Below are positions 36,059 to 43,503 of a DNA stretch of 56,378 nt, piece by piece. Under the pieces are notes generated by a model. The model was not told the origin of the DNA. It did no database searches and saw only the letters and a program-made list of their open reading frames with translations. A program made the translations under genes and the position numbers. Positions within the stretch are counted from its first letter, which is position 1; every line of letters starts with the position of its first letter. Origin of the DNA: Cytophagia bacterium (GTDB lineage Bacteria; Bacteroidota; Bacteroidia; Cytophagales; Microscillaceae); the NCBI GenBank assembly GCA_004294005.1, contig RDZP01000004.1, forward strand, positions 1 through 56,378, written 5' to 3'.

Positions 36059-36799
36059 TTATTGGATAAGTGTTAAAATTTCTTTGGCTAATGCGTCATA
36101 ATCTTTTGCACCTTGACTTGATTTATCATAAGTAAAAATATCTTTTGCGGCGGCGGTTGCTTCTGCTAAAGTAATATTTTGTTTTATCATTGTTTCAAAA
36201 ACCTGTCCGCCATATATTTTTCTAATACTATCAGCAACGTCTTTTCTAAATATTGTATTATTAAGTTGTGTAATTAACATACCAATAATAGAAAGACTTG
36301 TGTTCAAATTTTCTTTTAATTTTTCAATCAAATCAAAAATGGTTTGTAAACCTTTGACCGCCAAAAATTCAGCTTGCACTGCAATAATTACCTTATCAGA
36401 AGCAATCAAAGCGTTCAAAGGTAAAATACTTAGACTTGGTGGACAATCAATCAAAATAAAATCATATTTTCCTTGTATTTCTTTTAATCTTTTTTTCAAA
36501 CGAAAATAACCATTCACATCAGATTGTAAACGCAATTCTGCTTCTGATAAATCTAAATCTGCAGGAATAATATCAAAATTTTTTGCTAATTGATAAATAG
36601 GCAAAGCAATATCTTCACACAAAACGTGAAATGTATTAAAGTCAGGACTTTCAATGCCTGCACATTGAGAAAGATTGGCTTGTGGATCGAGGTCAATCAA
36701 AAGCACTTTTTTATCTGCCAAACTTAAAGCTTTTCCTAAATTGATAGTAGTAGTAGTTTTACCTACGCCTCCTTTGTGGTTGATAATGGAAATAATCAT
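36059..36799 (-). CDS. parA: ParA-family partition ATPase
   Basis: 246 aa, the short (type Ib/Soj-like) ParA. Deviant Walker A KGGVGKTTTT (9-18), Walker A' region LIDLDPQANLSQCAG and Walker B FILIDCPPSLSILPLNAL are all present; no N-terminal HTH. It would form ATP-dependent dimers on DNA and move ParB-bound cargo. Gene order parA-parB and spacing are canonical. No replication initiator, relaxase or integrase is visible, so the pair may be a plasmid remnant, or a chromosomal orphan pair. The block containing it is flanked by direct repeats at 35 and 39.5 kb. Confidence 0.9.
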   Translation of the reverse strand: MIISIINHKGGVGKTTTTINLGKALSLADKKVLLIDLDPQANLSQCAGIESPDFNTFHVLCEDIALPIYQLAKNFDIIPADLDLSEAELRLQSDVNGYFRLKKRLKEIQGKYDFILIDCPPSLSILPLNALIASDKVIIAVQAEFLAVKGLQTIFDLIEKLKENLNTSLSIIGMLITQLNNTIFRKDVADSIRKIYGGQVFETMIKQNITLAEATAAAKDIFTYDKSSQGAKDYDALAKEILTLIQ

Positions 36800-36861
36800 A
36801 TTTTTTGTTTTTACAAAATTTTAAAAAAAACGTCAATTTTGTTTTTTTATTATTTTTTTGT

Positions 36862-38223
36862 TTATTTATTGACTTGTGTTTGATTTTTTTCTACCAACTG
36901 ATTGATAAAATAAACAACTAATCCTAATAAAACTACGCCTAATGCAACCAAAGATGGAATAGTTCTATCTTTATCTGTCAATAAATAATACATAGTCCAG
37001 CCTGTTGCCATTAAAAATATAAGTGGCGTAATCGGATAGCCCCAAGTTTTATATACTCTTTCGGCTTTTGGTGCTTTGAAACGCATCACAAATACACCCA
37101 AAACAGTCGAAAAAGTAAAAATATCTAAGGTAAATGCTATTGCATATAAAATAGTATTAAATTGAGCTGTCAAAAGTAAAATAATTGAAATCGAAGACTG
37201 AATAAAAATTGCTAAAACAGGAATACCTTTTTTATTTTTAGTAGCCAAAAAATTCAATGATTTAATATCCTCACCCATTGCTTGCATTACTCTTGGTCCC
37301 GCAAAAATCATAGCACTAATCGAAGAAACCAATAACAAAGCAATCATTCCTGCCATCGTAGCCGCACCTGCATTCCCCAAAAATTGTTGAGCAGAAAGAT
37401 AACCTACTTCTAAAGGTCGTCCATTTCCTTTAATATTTTTTAATTGTTCTGTTGCATAAGTATCCACAGGTAAAGTGTAAAGAAATACAAAATTTAATAA
37501 TAAATAAGCAACCATTACAATCAAAGTGCCTGTAATCAAAGCACGTGGCACATTAATACGTGGATTTTCTATTTCGTTTGCCAAATATGCCGCCGCATTC
37601 CAACCTGAATAAGCAAAAGAAACAAAAGCCAAATTGACCGCAAAACCTGCACTAAATATAAGTGTCCAATCTCCTTCTTTGGGCGTAATTTGTATGGGTT
37701 GTGGTGTTTGTGTAAAAAACAATCCACCAAAAATAAAACCTATAATCAAAACAACTTTCACAGCCGTTGAATATTGTTGAAAAATACTACCAATGCCTAC
37801 ATCTGTGGCGTGTATCAAGGAAATCAAAACAATAACACTAATCGCTATCACTTGCGGAGGCAGGGCAATAATGGTAGAGGCATAACTTCCTAATGCTACG
37901 GCAGCCATTGCCACAGGAGCAGAAAAACCAACTGTTGCTGAAATCCAACCTGAAAGAAAACCAAAAGCAGGGTGATAAGTATTAGACAAATAATTGTATT
38001 CACCACCCGAACGAGGAAATAATGCCGCCATTTCTCCATAACTCAAAGCACCACATATCGCCACTACTCCACCCACTACCCAAAGCATTAACAAAGGAAA
38101 AACTGAAGCAGTACCCAAAGCTTGATACCCTAAACTTGTAAAAACACCTGCACCAACCATATTAGCGACCACAATCGTAACTGCAGTACGAAATGTAACT
38201 TGTTTTGTAGTATTATTTTGCAT
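36862..38223 (-). CDS. APC-superfamily amino acid permease
   Basis: 453 aa, about 12 membrane helices. The APC helix-1 signature is VANMVGAGVFTSLGYQA, followed by GALSYGEMAALFPRSGGEYN in helix 2, FVSFAYSGWNAAAYLANEIE in helix 6 and GPRVMQAMGED. It resembles LAT/cationic amino acid carriers. Substrate cannot be told. Its stop lies only 62 bp from the start of parA on the same strand, so co-transcription with parAB is possible though functionally odd. Confidence 0.87.
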   Translation of the reverse strand: MQNNTTKQVTFRTAVTIVVANMVGAGVFTSLGYQALGTASVFPLLMLWVVGGVVAICGALSYGEMAALFPRSGGEYNYLSNTYHPAFGFLSGWISATVGFSAPVAMAAVALGSYASTIIALPPQVIAISVIVLISLIHATDVGIGSIFQQYSTAVKVVLIIGFIFGGLFFTQTPQPIQITPKEGDWTLIFSAGFAVNLAFVSFAYSGWNAAAYLANEIENPRINVPRALITGTLIVMVAYLLLNFVFLYTLPVDTYATEQLKNIKGNGRPLEVGYLSAQQFLGNAGAATMAGMIALLLVSSISAMIFAGPRVMQAMGEDIKSLNFLATKNKKGIPVLAIFIQSSISIILLLTAQFNTILYAIAFTLDIFTFSTVLGVFVMRFKAPKAERVYKTWGYPITPLIFLMATGWTMYYLLTDKDRTIPSLVALGVVLLGLVVYFINQLVEKNQTQVNK

Positions 38224-38289
38224 ATTTTTTAGAATTAAATAATAGTTTACTTTTTAGAAGTTGCAAAAATAAAGTATTTTTTTGAAAAA

Positions 38290-39396
38290 TTAGTTTAATT
38301 GTTTATAATATTTCATTTTTCTATCTTTTAATAACTCAGGATGAAAAATTGCCAACATATCCGCTAACACTTCTTGAGGATTGATAATACTTGTAAGCCA
38401 ATAATCTGCATTATAATTATAGATTTTTTTATTTTGATAGGCTGAAAAATTCCCTAACCTTTGGTCTATAGTGATGATTTCTTTCAAAGTCTTGGCTTGT
38501 CCAACATTCAACCAAATAGCTGCATTTTTGGATTTTGTATATACATTTTCGATGGAAGTAGGAACAGAAGCCGTATTGTCATTGTCTTTTGCAATAAAAT
38601 CGCCTCCTGCATCAGCAATAAATTGAGCCATATAACTTTTTCCACCTGCCAAATACCAAGTTCCTTTAAAAGGTATATCAGTTAATACACTTATATTTTT
38701 TATTTTTTTTTGAGCAATCTTTTTAATTTGATTGTATTCATTTTTTATATTATCAAAAATTGTATTGACTTCTTTTTCGGTTTCAAACAACAAACCAAAT
38801 ATTTTTACCCATTCTGCGCGCCCAAGTGGATGCGTTTCTAACCAATCATTGTTTAAAATAGTTTGAATATTTAATTTTTGTAATGTTTTTAATTGGTCTA
38901 TATCACTTGTGTTACTTGTTATCACTACCTCAGGTTGTAGTGCGACTATTTTTTCTTTTGCAGATGCGTCAGAAGTACCAATATCTATTATTTTTTTGTC
39001 TTGAATCAGTTTTTCCCATTTAGAATCTTTCAAAAAATTACCTTCAGTTACTCCCACAATACTTTGACTTTGGTTAAGTTTATCGATACAAGCCAAATGT
39101 GTATGCGAAAATACAACTATTTTTTTGACAGGAGTGCGGATAATACGTTGGGTTGGAAGTTGTTGATTGTCTATTTTTATATTTTTAGGTACGAAAGCAT
39201 AGAGAATACTATCTTTTCTTTCTTTGATGTAAACGGTTAATAATTGATAATTTTTAAACTTTTGAATTTTAAATGCAGGTTTAAAATCTAATTTTTCGGT
39301 AATAGATGTGTATTGATTTTCTTTTATGGTTGTATTTTTTTCTTGACAATTAGACAATAAAAAAATAGAAAGGAAGATAAAAATGTAAAATTTCAT
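38290..39396 (-). CDS. Periplasmic-binding lipoprotein for siderophore/heme/cobalamin
   Basis: 368 aa. Lipoprotein signal with lipobox LLSNC (Cys17). The class III (TroA/BtuF-like) binding fold is visible: IVVFSHTHLACIDKL, IGTSDASAKEKIVALQPEVV, WLETHPLGRAEWVKIFGLLF, GGKSYMAQFIADAGGDF and the C-terminal NPQEVLADMLAIFHPELL. Such proteins hand iron chelates or corrinoids to an ABC importer; no permease or ATPase gene is adjacent. Together with the TonB receptor this would form outer- and periplasmic steps, but the genes are 30 kb apart. Confidence 0.82.
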   Translation of the reverse strand: MKFYIFIFLSIFLLSNCQEKNTTIKENQYTSITEKLDFKPAFKIQKFKNYQLLTVYIKERKDSILYAFVPKNIKIDNQQLPTQRIIRTPVKKIVVFSHTHLACIDKLNQSQSIVGVTEGNFLKDSKWEKLIQDKKIIDIGTSDASAKEKIVALQPEVVITSNTSDIDQLKTLQKLNIQTILNNDWLETHPLGRAEWVKIFGLLFETEKEVNTIFDNIKNEYNQIKKIAQKKIKNISVLTDIPFKGTWYLAGGKSYMAQFIADAGGDFIAKDNDNTASVPTSIENVYTKSKNAAIWLNVGQAKTLKEIITIDQRLGNFSAYQNKKIYNYNADYWLTSIINPQEVLADMLAIFHPELLKDRKMKYYKQLN

Positions 39397-39504
39397 GATT
39401 TTTTTTTAAGATGTAATACAAAATAAAACTAAAAAAATGATAAATACAAATATTTTTAATTTTAATCTTGTTCTTAGAAAAAGTTAGGATTTAAACGAAC
39501 ATTC

Positions 39505-39581
39505 TTTACATCAGTTTCATCACAATTCTATGGTTTTGGAACCTTGATGAAGTTGATTTTCAAACGCGGATTTTATTTTTT
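39505..39581. repeat. Dispersed palindromic repeat, copy B
   Basis: Direct copy of the repeat at 35035-35113: left 18 nt and right 28 nt are identical while the central 30 nt have diverged. The left palindrome arm is decayed here. It lies between the binding lipoprotein and glucan phosphorylase-like genes. Confidence 0.7.
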
Positions 39582-39594
39582 AGTATATTCTTAT

Positions 39595-39641
39595 CAAAAA
39601 AAACAATTATGTTTCAAAATAAAAACTTTGAAACATAATTG
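39595..39641 (-). terminator. Terminator of glucan phosphorylase-like gene
   Basis: Perfect 15-bp inverted repeat (caattatgtttcaaa / tttgaaacataattg), loop 8 nt; on the minus strand the stem is followed by T8. It is 47 bp beyond the stop of the minus-strand gene. Confidence 0.8.
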
Positions 39642-39687
39642 AAAATATGATTTTTTGTTAATACAACGACTCGAAAATCATTGTGAT

Positions 39688-41439
39688 TTATTTGTATAAA
39701 TTTTGATAATATTCATCTGCCATGCGTGAAGATTCAAAAGCAGGTGTAACATCATCAATACTATTTTTCACAATTTGCAACCATTTTTCAGGTTTGTCAT
39801 AATACAAAGGTAAAACTTCTTTTTCGATGATTTCATACATATTATCACAATCAATTCTATCTTGTTCTTTTGTTGGCAAATTAGCATCAACAGGTTCAAT
39901 AATAAAAGCATTTTGACCATGTTTAGCAAATTCACAAATCCAACCATCAAAGATAGATAAACTTACTGCTCCGTTCATCGCTCCACTCATTCCACTTGTT
40001 CCTGATGCTTCTCTTGGTCTTCTTGGTGTATTCAACCAAATGTCAGCACCACCTTTTAATAATTTAGACAAAGCCAATTCGTAGCCTGTTAAAACAGCAC
40101 AATTTTCTAATTCTTTTGTATAATGTACTAAATAATTAAAAGTTTCTACGGCACCTTGGTCAAGTGGATAAGGTTTTCCTGCCCAAACAATTTGCACAGG
40201 TTTTTCTTGATTTTTTACCAATGCTTTAAATCTTTCAATATCGTTCAACAACAAATCAGCACGTTTATAAGAAGCAAAGCGTCTTACCCAAATAATTGTA
40301 ATGACATCTTCTTTAAAAATTTTCCCTGTTTGGTCAGCAATTTCAGTAAATAATAATTGTTTTAATTCTTTTTTACGTGATGTTATTGCTTTCAAATCAT
40401 TTTTTGCACTTGCAGCATACAATTCTTTGTCGTGCCAATATTCAAAATTTTGAGCATTTGTAATTGGGATAATTGTAGGAATTCCTTTGTAAGATTTCCA
40501 CATATCTTTTGAAACTTCTGCGTGTAATTTTGAAACGCCGTTAGCCGTTTTTGCCATACGCATAGCGGCTACTGTATAATTCAAAATACCTTTTTCATCT
40601 GTTTCGTCCAAAATTTCTTGTCTTGAAAGGTCTTTTGAGAAAAAGCCCATTTCATTCAAATAAAAAGCGTCATGTTCTTCATTGCCTGCTTTTTCAGGTG
40701 TATGTGTTGTAAAAACAAAATGTTTTTTTACTTCTTTTATATCATTATTATATTTTTCATTCAAAAGATAATATGCCAAAGGCAAGGCGTGTCCTTCGTT
40801 GATATGGTACATATCTGCACCACCCAAAGCTTCTACTACTTTTCCGCCACCAACACCCAAAACGATACTTTGTGCAACTCTTGTTGCAATATTATCGTCA
40901 TACAAACGATTGGTAATTGTACGAGAAAGATAATCATTTTCTTCGATATCTGTTGTTAATAAATACAATGGTACAGTATCAAAAGTTTCAGATTTTACTT
41001 TGTAAGCCTTTACAAATACACTATTATTTCCTGCGATTTTTATGCTGACAACAATGCCTGTGTCCTCCAAAAAACTATATTTTTTCTCGATAAATTCAGC
41101 ACGCATCGAGAGGTCTTTGTTACGCATTTGGTCATAATAACCATATTTCCATAACATTCCAACAGCGATAAAATTTTGTTTCAATTCATAAGCACTTTTA
41201 AGGTGTGAACCTGCCAAATAACCTAATCCGCCTGAATAAATTTTGAGTGCTTGGTCGATAGCAAATTCCATACAAAAATACGCTGTTTTTTTTTCGTATT
41301 TTTTATTAGGAGTATAAGGTAAATCCCAAAATTTTGCTTGTGTAGTTACACTTTTCGTAGTCTTTTCAGTACTTTCAGCTTTCACAACTTCTTTTTTAGT
41401 AGTTGTTTTTTTCGTGGTCTTTTCTGCTTTTTCAGCCAT
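39688..41439 (-). CDS. GT35 alpha-glucan phosphorylase-like protein lacking PLP lysine
   Basis: 583 aa, the short bacterial GT35 form. An Ala/Lys/Thr-rich N-terminus (about 1-30) precedes GT35 motifs: YFCMEFAIDQALKIYSGGLG, YHINEGHALPLAYYLL, FVFTTHTPEKAGNEEHDAF, WVRRFASYKRADLLL, IVWAGKPYPLDQG and IWLNTPRRPREASGTSG. In phosphorylases the last motif continues M-K, the lysine carrying pyridoxal phosphate; here it continues MSGAMNGAV, with Ser485 (codon AGT on the minus strand, 39987-39985). The rest looks intact. Either this clade uses another chemistry or is a non-phosphorolytic or regulatory protein. I think related Flavobacteriia/Cytophagia proteins share the change, so it is likely not a local mutation. 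Strong promoter at 41479-41509. Confidence 0.85.
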   Translation of the reverse strand: MAEKAEKTTKKTTTKKEVVKAESTEKTTKSVTTQAKFWDLPYTPNKKYEKKTAYFCMEFAIDQALKIYSGGLGYLAGSHLKSAYELKQNFIAVGMLWKYGYYDQMRNKDLSMRAEFIEKKYSFLEDTGIVVSIKIAGNNSVFVKAYKVKSETFDTVPLYLLTTDIEENDYLSRTITNRLYDDNIATRVAQSIVLGVGGGKVVEALGGADMYHINEGHALPLAYYLLNEKYNNDIKEVKKHFVFTTHTPEKAGNEEHDAFYLNEMGFFSKDLSRQEILDETDEKGILNYTVAAMRMAKTANGVSKLHAEVSKDMWKSYKGIPTIIPITNAQNFEYWHDKELYAASAKNDLKAITSRKKELKQLLFTEIADQTGKIFKEDVITIIWVRRFASYKRADLLLNDIERFKALVKNQEKPVQIVWAGKPYPLDQGAVETFNYLVHYTKELENCAVLTGYELALSKLLKGGADIWLNTPRRPREASGTSGMSGAMNGAVSLSIFDGWICEFAKHGQNAFIIEPVDANLPTKEQDRIDCDNMYEIIEKEVLPLYYDKPEKWLQIVKNSIDDVTPAFESSRMADEYYQNLYK

Positions 41440-41478
41440 TTCAATAAATAATTTAATTATAATGTGTTTTTAGAAGTG

Positions 41479-41509
41479 CAAAGTTAGTGTTTTTTTTAAA
41501 AAATTACAA
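41479..41509 (-). promoter_or_regulatory. Promoter of glucan phosphorylase-like gene
   Basis: Minus strand TTG (41509-41507), exactly 20 nt, TAACTTTG (41486-41479). Start of transcription near 41472, leader about 33 nt. Confidence 0.7.
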
Positions 41510-41691
41510 AAAAATATTAATTTAAACTCAATTTCAACTCAATTTCAAATTAAAAATACAAAATATACTTTGTTTTAATGAATGTTTTTTTGATAAAATT
41601 ATAATCATTTATTTTGAACGATAACAAAAATAAATTATAATATCAAGTAAAGCACAACTTCTTATAAAGTCAAAATTTATTACCAGAGCCA

Positions 41692-41748
41692 TAAAAAAAG
41701 ATTCTAAGCAAAAGAACACAACTTAGTCGTATTTTTCTTGCTTAGAAT
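41692..41748 (-). terminator. Probable terminator of small lipoprotein gene
   Basis: An 11-bp perfect stem (attctaagcaa / ttgcttagaat) with a long 26-nt loop; on the minus strand it is followed by T7. It is 23 bp after the stop of the 41771 gene. Confidence 0.55.
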
Positions 41749-41770
41749 GTTATTTATCAACAAAAATTAA

Positions 41771-42211
41771 TTATTTCACTGATTTGATGGCTTCAAGACA
41801 TCTATTCAAATCTAAATCCTTGTAATAAGCAGCAGGTTCAAACATATATTGTTTATTATCTTTTTGGAAATAATAACGAAATTGTTTTTTCTTTTTGGTT
41901 TGAATCGTTACGCCAAAACCATTGGTAATTGTTTCCTGATTCAAAACTTTGAAAGATTTGGAAGAGGCTTTCACCAACATATCCAAATTTTCTACTGAAG
42001 GATTTGCTTCTGTAACATTCATTACACGCCTACTGCCATTCGATATTTCAATGGTAGTCTTTCCTTTGAAATTATCTTTATTCATTTTCCAGCCCACAGG
42101 CAAATCAATAGTCAAATTAAATTCATCGATTTTGGTGTTTTTTACATCACCACAATTACTCAAAAGTAATATAAGACAAAAAATAGAAATGTAGAAAAAT
42201 GTTTTTTTCAT
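41771..42211 (-). CDS. Small lipoprotein of unknown function
   Basis: 146 aa. Lipoprotein signal peptide MKKTFFYISIFCLILLLSNC (lipobox LSNC, Cys20). The mature part is a single mixed alpha/beta domain with a pattern (IDLPVGWKMNKDNFKGKTTI, YYFQKDNKQYMFEPA) seen in many one-domain Bacteroidota lipoproteins that resemble PsbP/DUF1795 folds. I cannot assign a role. The next upstream gene on the same strand is another small exported protein 56 bp away, so they may be co-expressed. Confidence 0.7.
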   Translation of the reverse strand: MKKTFFYISIFCLILLLSNCGDVKNTKIDEFNLTIDLPVGWKMNKDNFKGKTTIEISNGSRRVMNVTEANPSVENLDMLVKASSKSFKVLNQETITNGFGVTIQTKKKKQFRYYFQKDNKQYMFEPAAYYKDLDLNRCLEAIKSVK

Positions 42212-42267
42212 AATGTATAAAATTTATTAAATAAGTAAAAGTTTTGCTGCAAAAATTTCTATGATTT

Positions 42268-42615
42268 TTATTTAATGACTGTTTGTGTTGTATTAGCCAT
42301 ATTAGCAGTAATGGTCAAAAGCAATGTTCCTTCTTTGGTATAAACCGCTCCGCCAATTGCAATTTCAATGGTTGCGGTTTGGTGAGAACTAAGTGTAATG
42401 GTTGCTTTTCCACCGCTTCCTTTTTTCTGTTGATAATAAAGTGCGCGGTTTTTTCCTGAAGCATTTTTGATTTTTACTTTGATTTTATCACCCAAAGGTT
42501 TTTTGAGGTTCAAAGAAATATTATTTTTTTTTGACTCAAGATTGAAAGAAGAAGTAAAAGACATATTCACAAAAGAAAATGCCAATAAAAAAGCGAAAAT
42601 GATGATTTTTTTCAT
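42268..42615 (-). CDS. Small secreted protein of unknown function
   Basis: 115 aa with a signal peptide (MKKIIIFAFLLAFSFVNMSF, cleavage near FTSSF). The mature 90 residues are Lys-, Gly- and Thr-rich and beta-patterned (KIKVKIKNASGKNRALYY, ATITLSSHQTATIEIAIGG), like a small Ig-like or jelly-roll domain. No known family recognised. It lies between the lipoprotein gene and the broken response-regulator gene, all on the minus strand. Confidence 0.65.
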   Translation of the reverse strand: MKKIIIFAFLLAFSFVNMSFTSSFNLESKKNNISLNLKKPLGDKIKVKIKNASGKNRALYYQQKKGSGGKATITLSSHQTATIEIAIGGAVYTKEGTLLLTITANMANTTQTVIK

Positions 42616-42742
42616 ATTTATAAAAAATTTAGGAAAGTGATTTAATTTATTGTTGCAAAATTGTATTCCTTTTTTCTGCTAAAAAAAATCGTTTTGTGAA
42701 GCGTGGGTTTCGTTTTGTAAAGCACTCTTTTTTTAGATAATT

Positions 42743-43502
42743 TTAGCCTTGCATTGCCTCCAAAAATTCTTTTTTACGGTCTTTTGCCAAATCTATTTCA
42801 CGCAGGCTTTGCATCAAAATAGTGCTTTTTTCGCCTATTTTTACTGATTTGATGTGGTTTTTATTGACCAAAAAAGAACGATGTACTCTCAAAAAAAAGT
42901 CAAAATGTTGTAAAGAGGTTTCAAAGTATTTCAAATTTTTAGAAATTAAGATTTTTTTCTCACTTGTGAGTTGAATATTGGCATACGAGCCTTCTGCCTC
43001 TATGTATTCTATTTGTGAAACTTCAACATATTCATATCCATTTAAAATAGGCAGGCATATCATTTGTGGTTTATCTTTTTGAAAATTTTGTATAAGTGTT
43101 TGAAGTTGTTTGCGGTCTTGGGCTATTTTTTTCTTTTACTTTTATAATTGCTTCTATCAAATGATTTTCTTGGATAGGTTTGAGTAAATAATCTATGGCT
43201 GAAAGGCGAAAAGTTTGGATAGCATATATACTATATGCAGTAGTAAATATAATTTCAGTATTTAATGCTATTTCCAATAATTCCTCTGCGAGTTGCAAAC
43301 CTGTTTTTTCGGGCATTTCTATATCCAATAATAAAAAATCGGGTTGATATTATTTTGCCAACTCAAAACCTTCTCTGCCATTACTGGCTTCTGCCACTAT
43401 TTGAATATCAGGCATAAGTTCTGCCAACATAAGCCTCAAAAGCCTGCGTGCTTGTGGTGAATCATCTATAATAATGGTCGTTAATTGAGGTTCGTTTTGC
43501 AT
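42743..43502 (-). pseudogene. LytTR response regulator, broken by a stop and a frameshift
   Basis: Three fragments together make one LytTR regulator. Fragment 1 (43502-43353) encodes the receiver start TTIIIDDSPQARRLL to GREGFELAK and ends at TAA (43352-43350). Reading continues in the same frame after the stop with YQPDFLLLDIEMPEK, through FTTAYSIYA and DYLLKP. At a run of seven A's (minus strand; 43126-43132) the frame shifts: one A fewer would continue as KIAQDRKQLQTLIQNFQKDK into fragment 3 (to 42743), the LytTR DNA-binding domain with IEYIEAEGSYANI and FLRVHRSFLVN. The start overlaps the kinase end by coupling (43504 stop, 43502 start). Two independent lesions argue for a true pseudogene, although sequencing error is possible. 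Confidence 0.85.
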
Positions 43503-43503
43503 G

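Larger units (their letters stand above)
41440..41770. other. Intergenic region with promoter and terminator
   Basis: Holds the promoter of the glucan phosphorylase-like gene (41479-41509) and the terminator of the lipoprotein gene (41692-41748). The part between is AT-rich with a short direct repeat (ctcaatttcaa at 41528 and 41538). No gene seen. Confidence 0.5.

Noticed and set aside
35132-36799. Origin of replication or main chromosomal parAB
   Set aside because: No dnaA, gyrB or DnaA-box cluster, no 16-bp parS-like palindrome, and ParB lacks the usual chromosomal CTPase signature.
43071-43502. Programmed frameshift or stop readthrough to rescue the LytTR regulator
   Set aside because: Needs two separate recoding events; no slippery heptamer with a clear downstream structure at the A7 run, and nothing to suggest suppression of the TAA.
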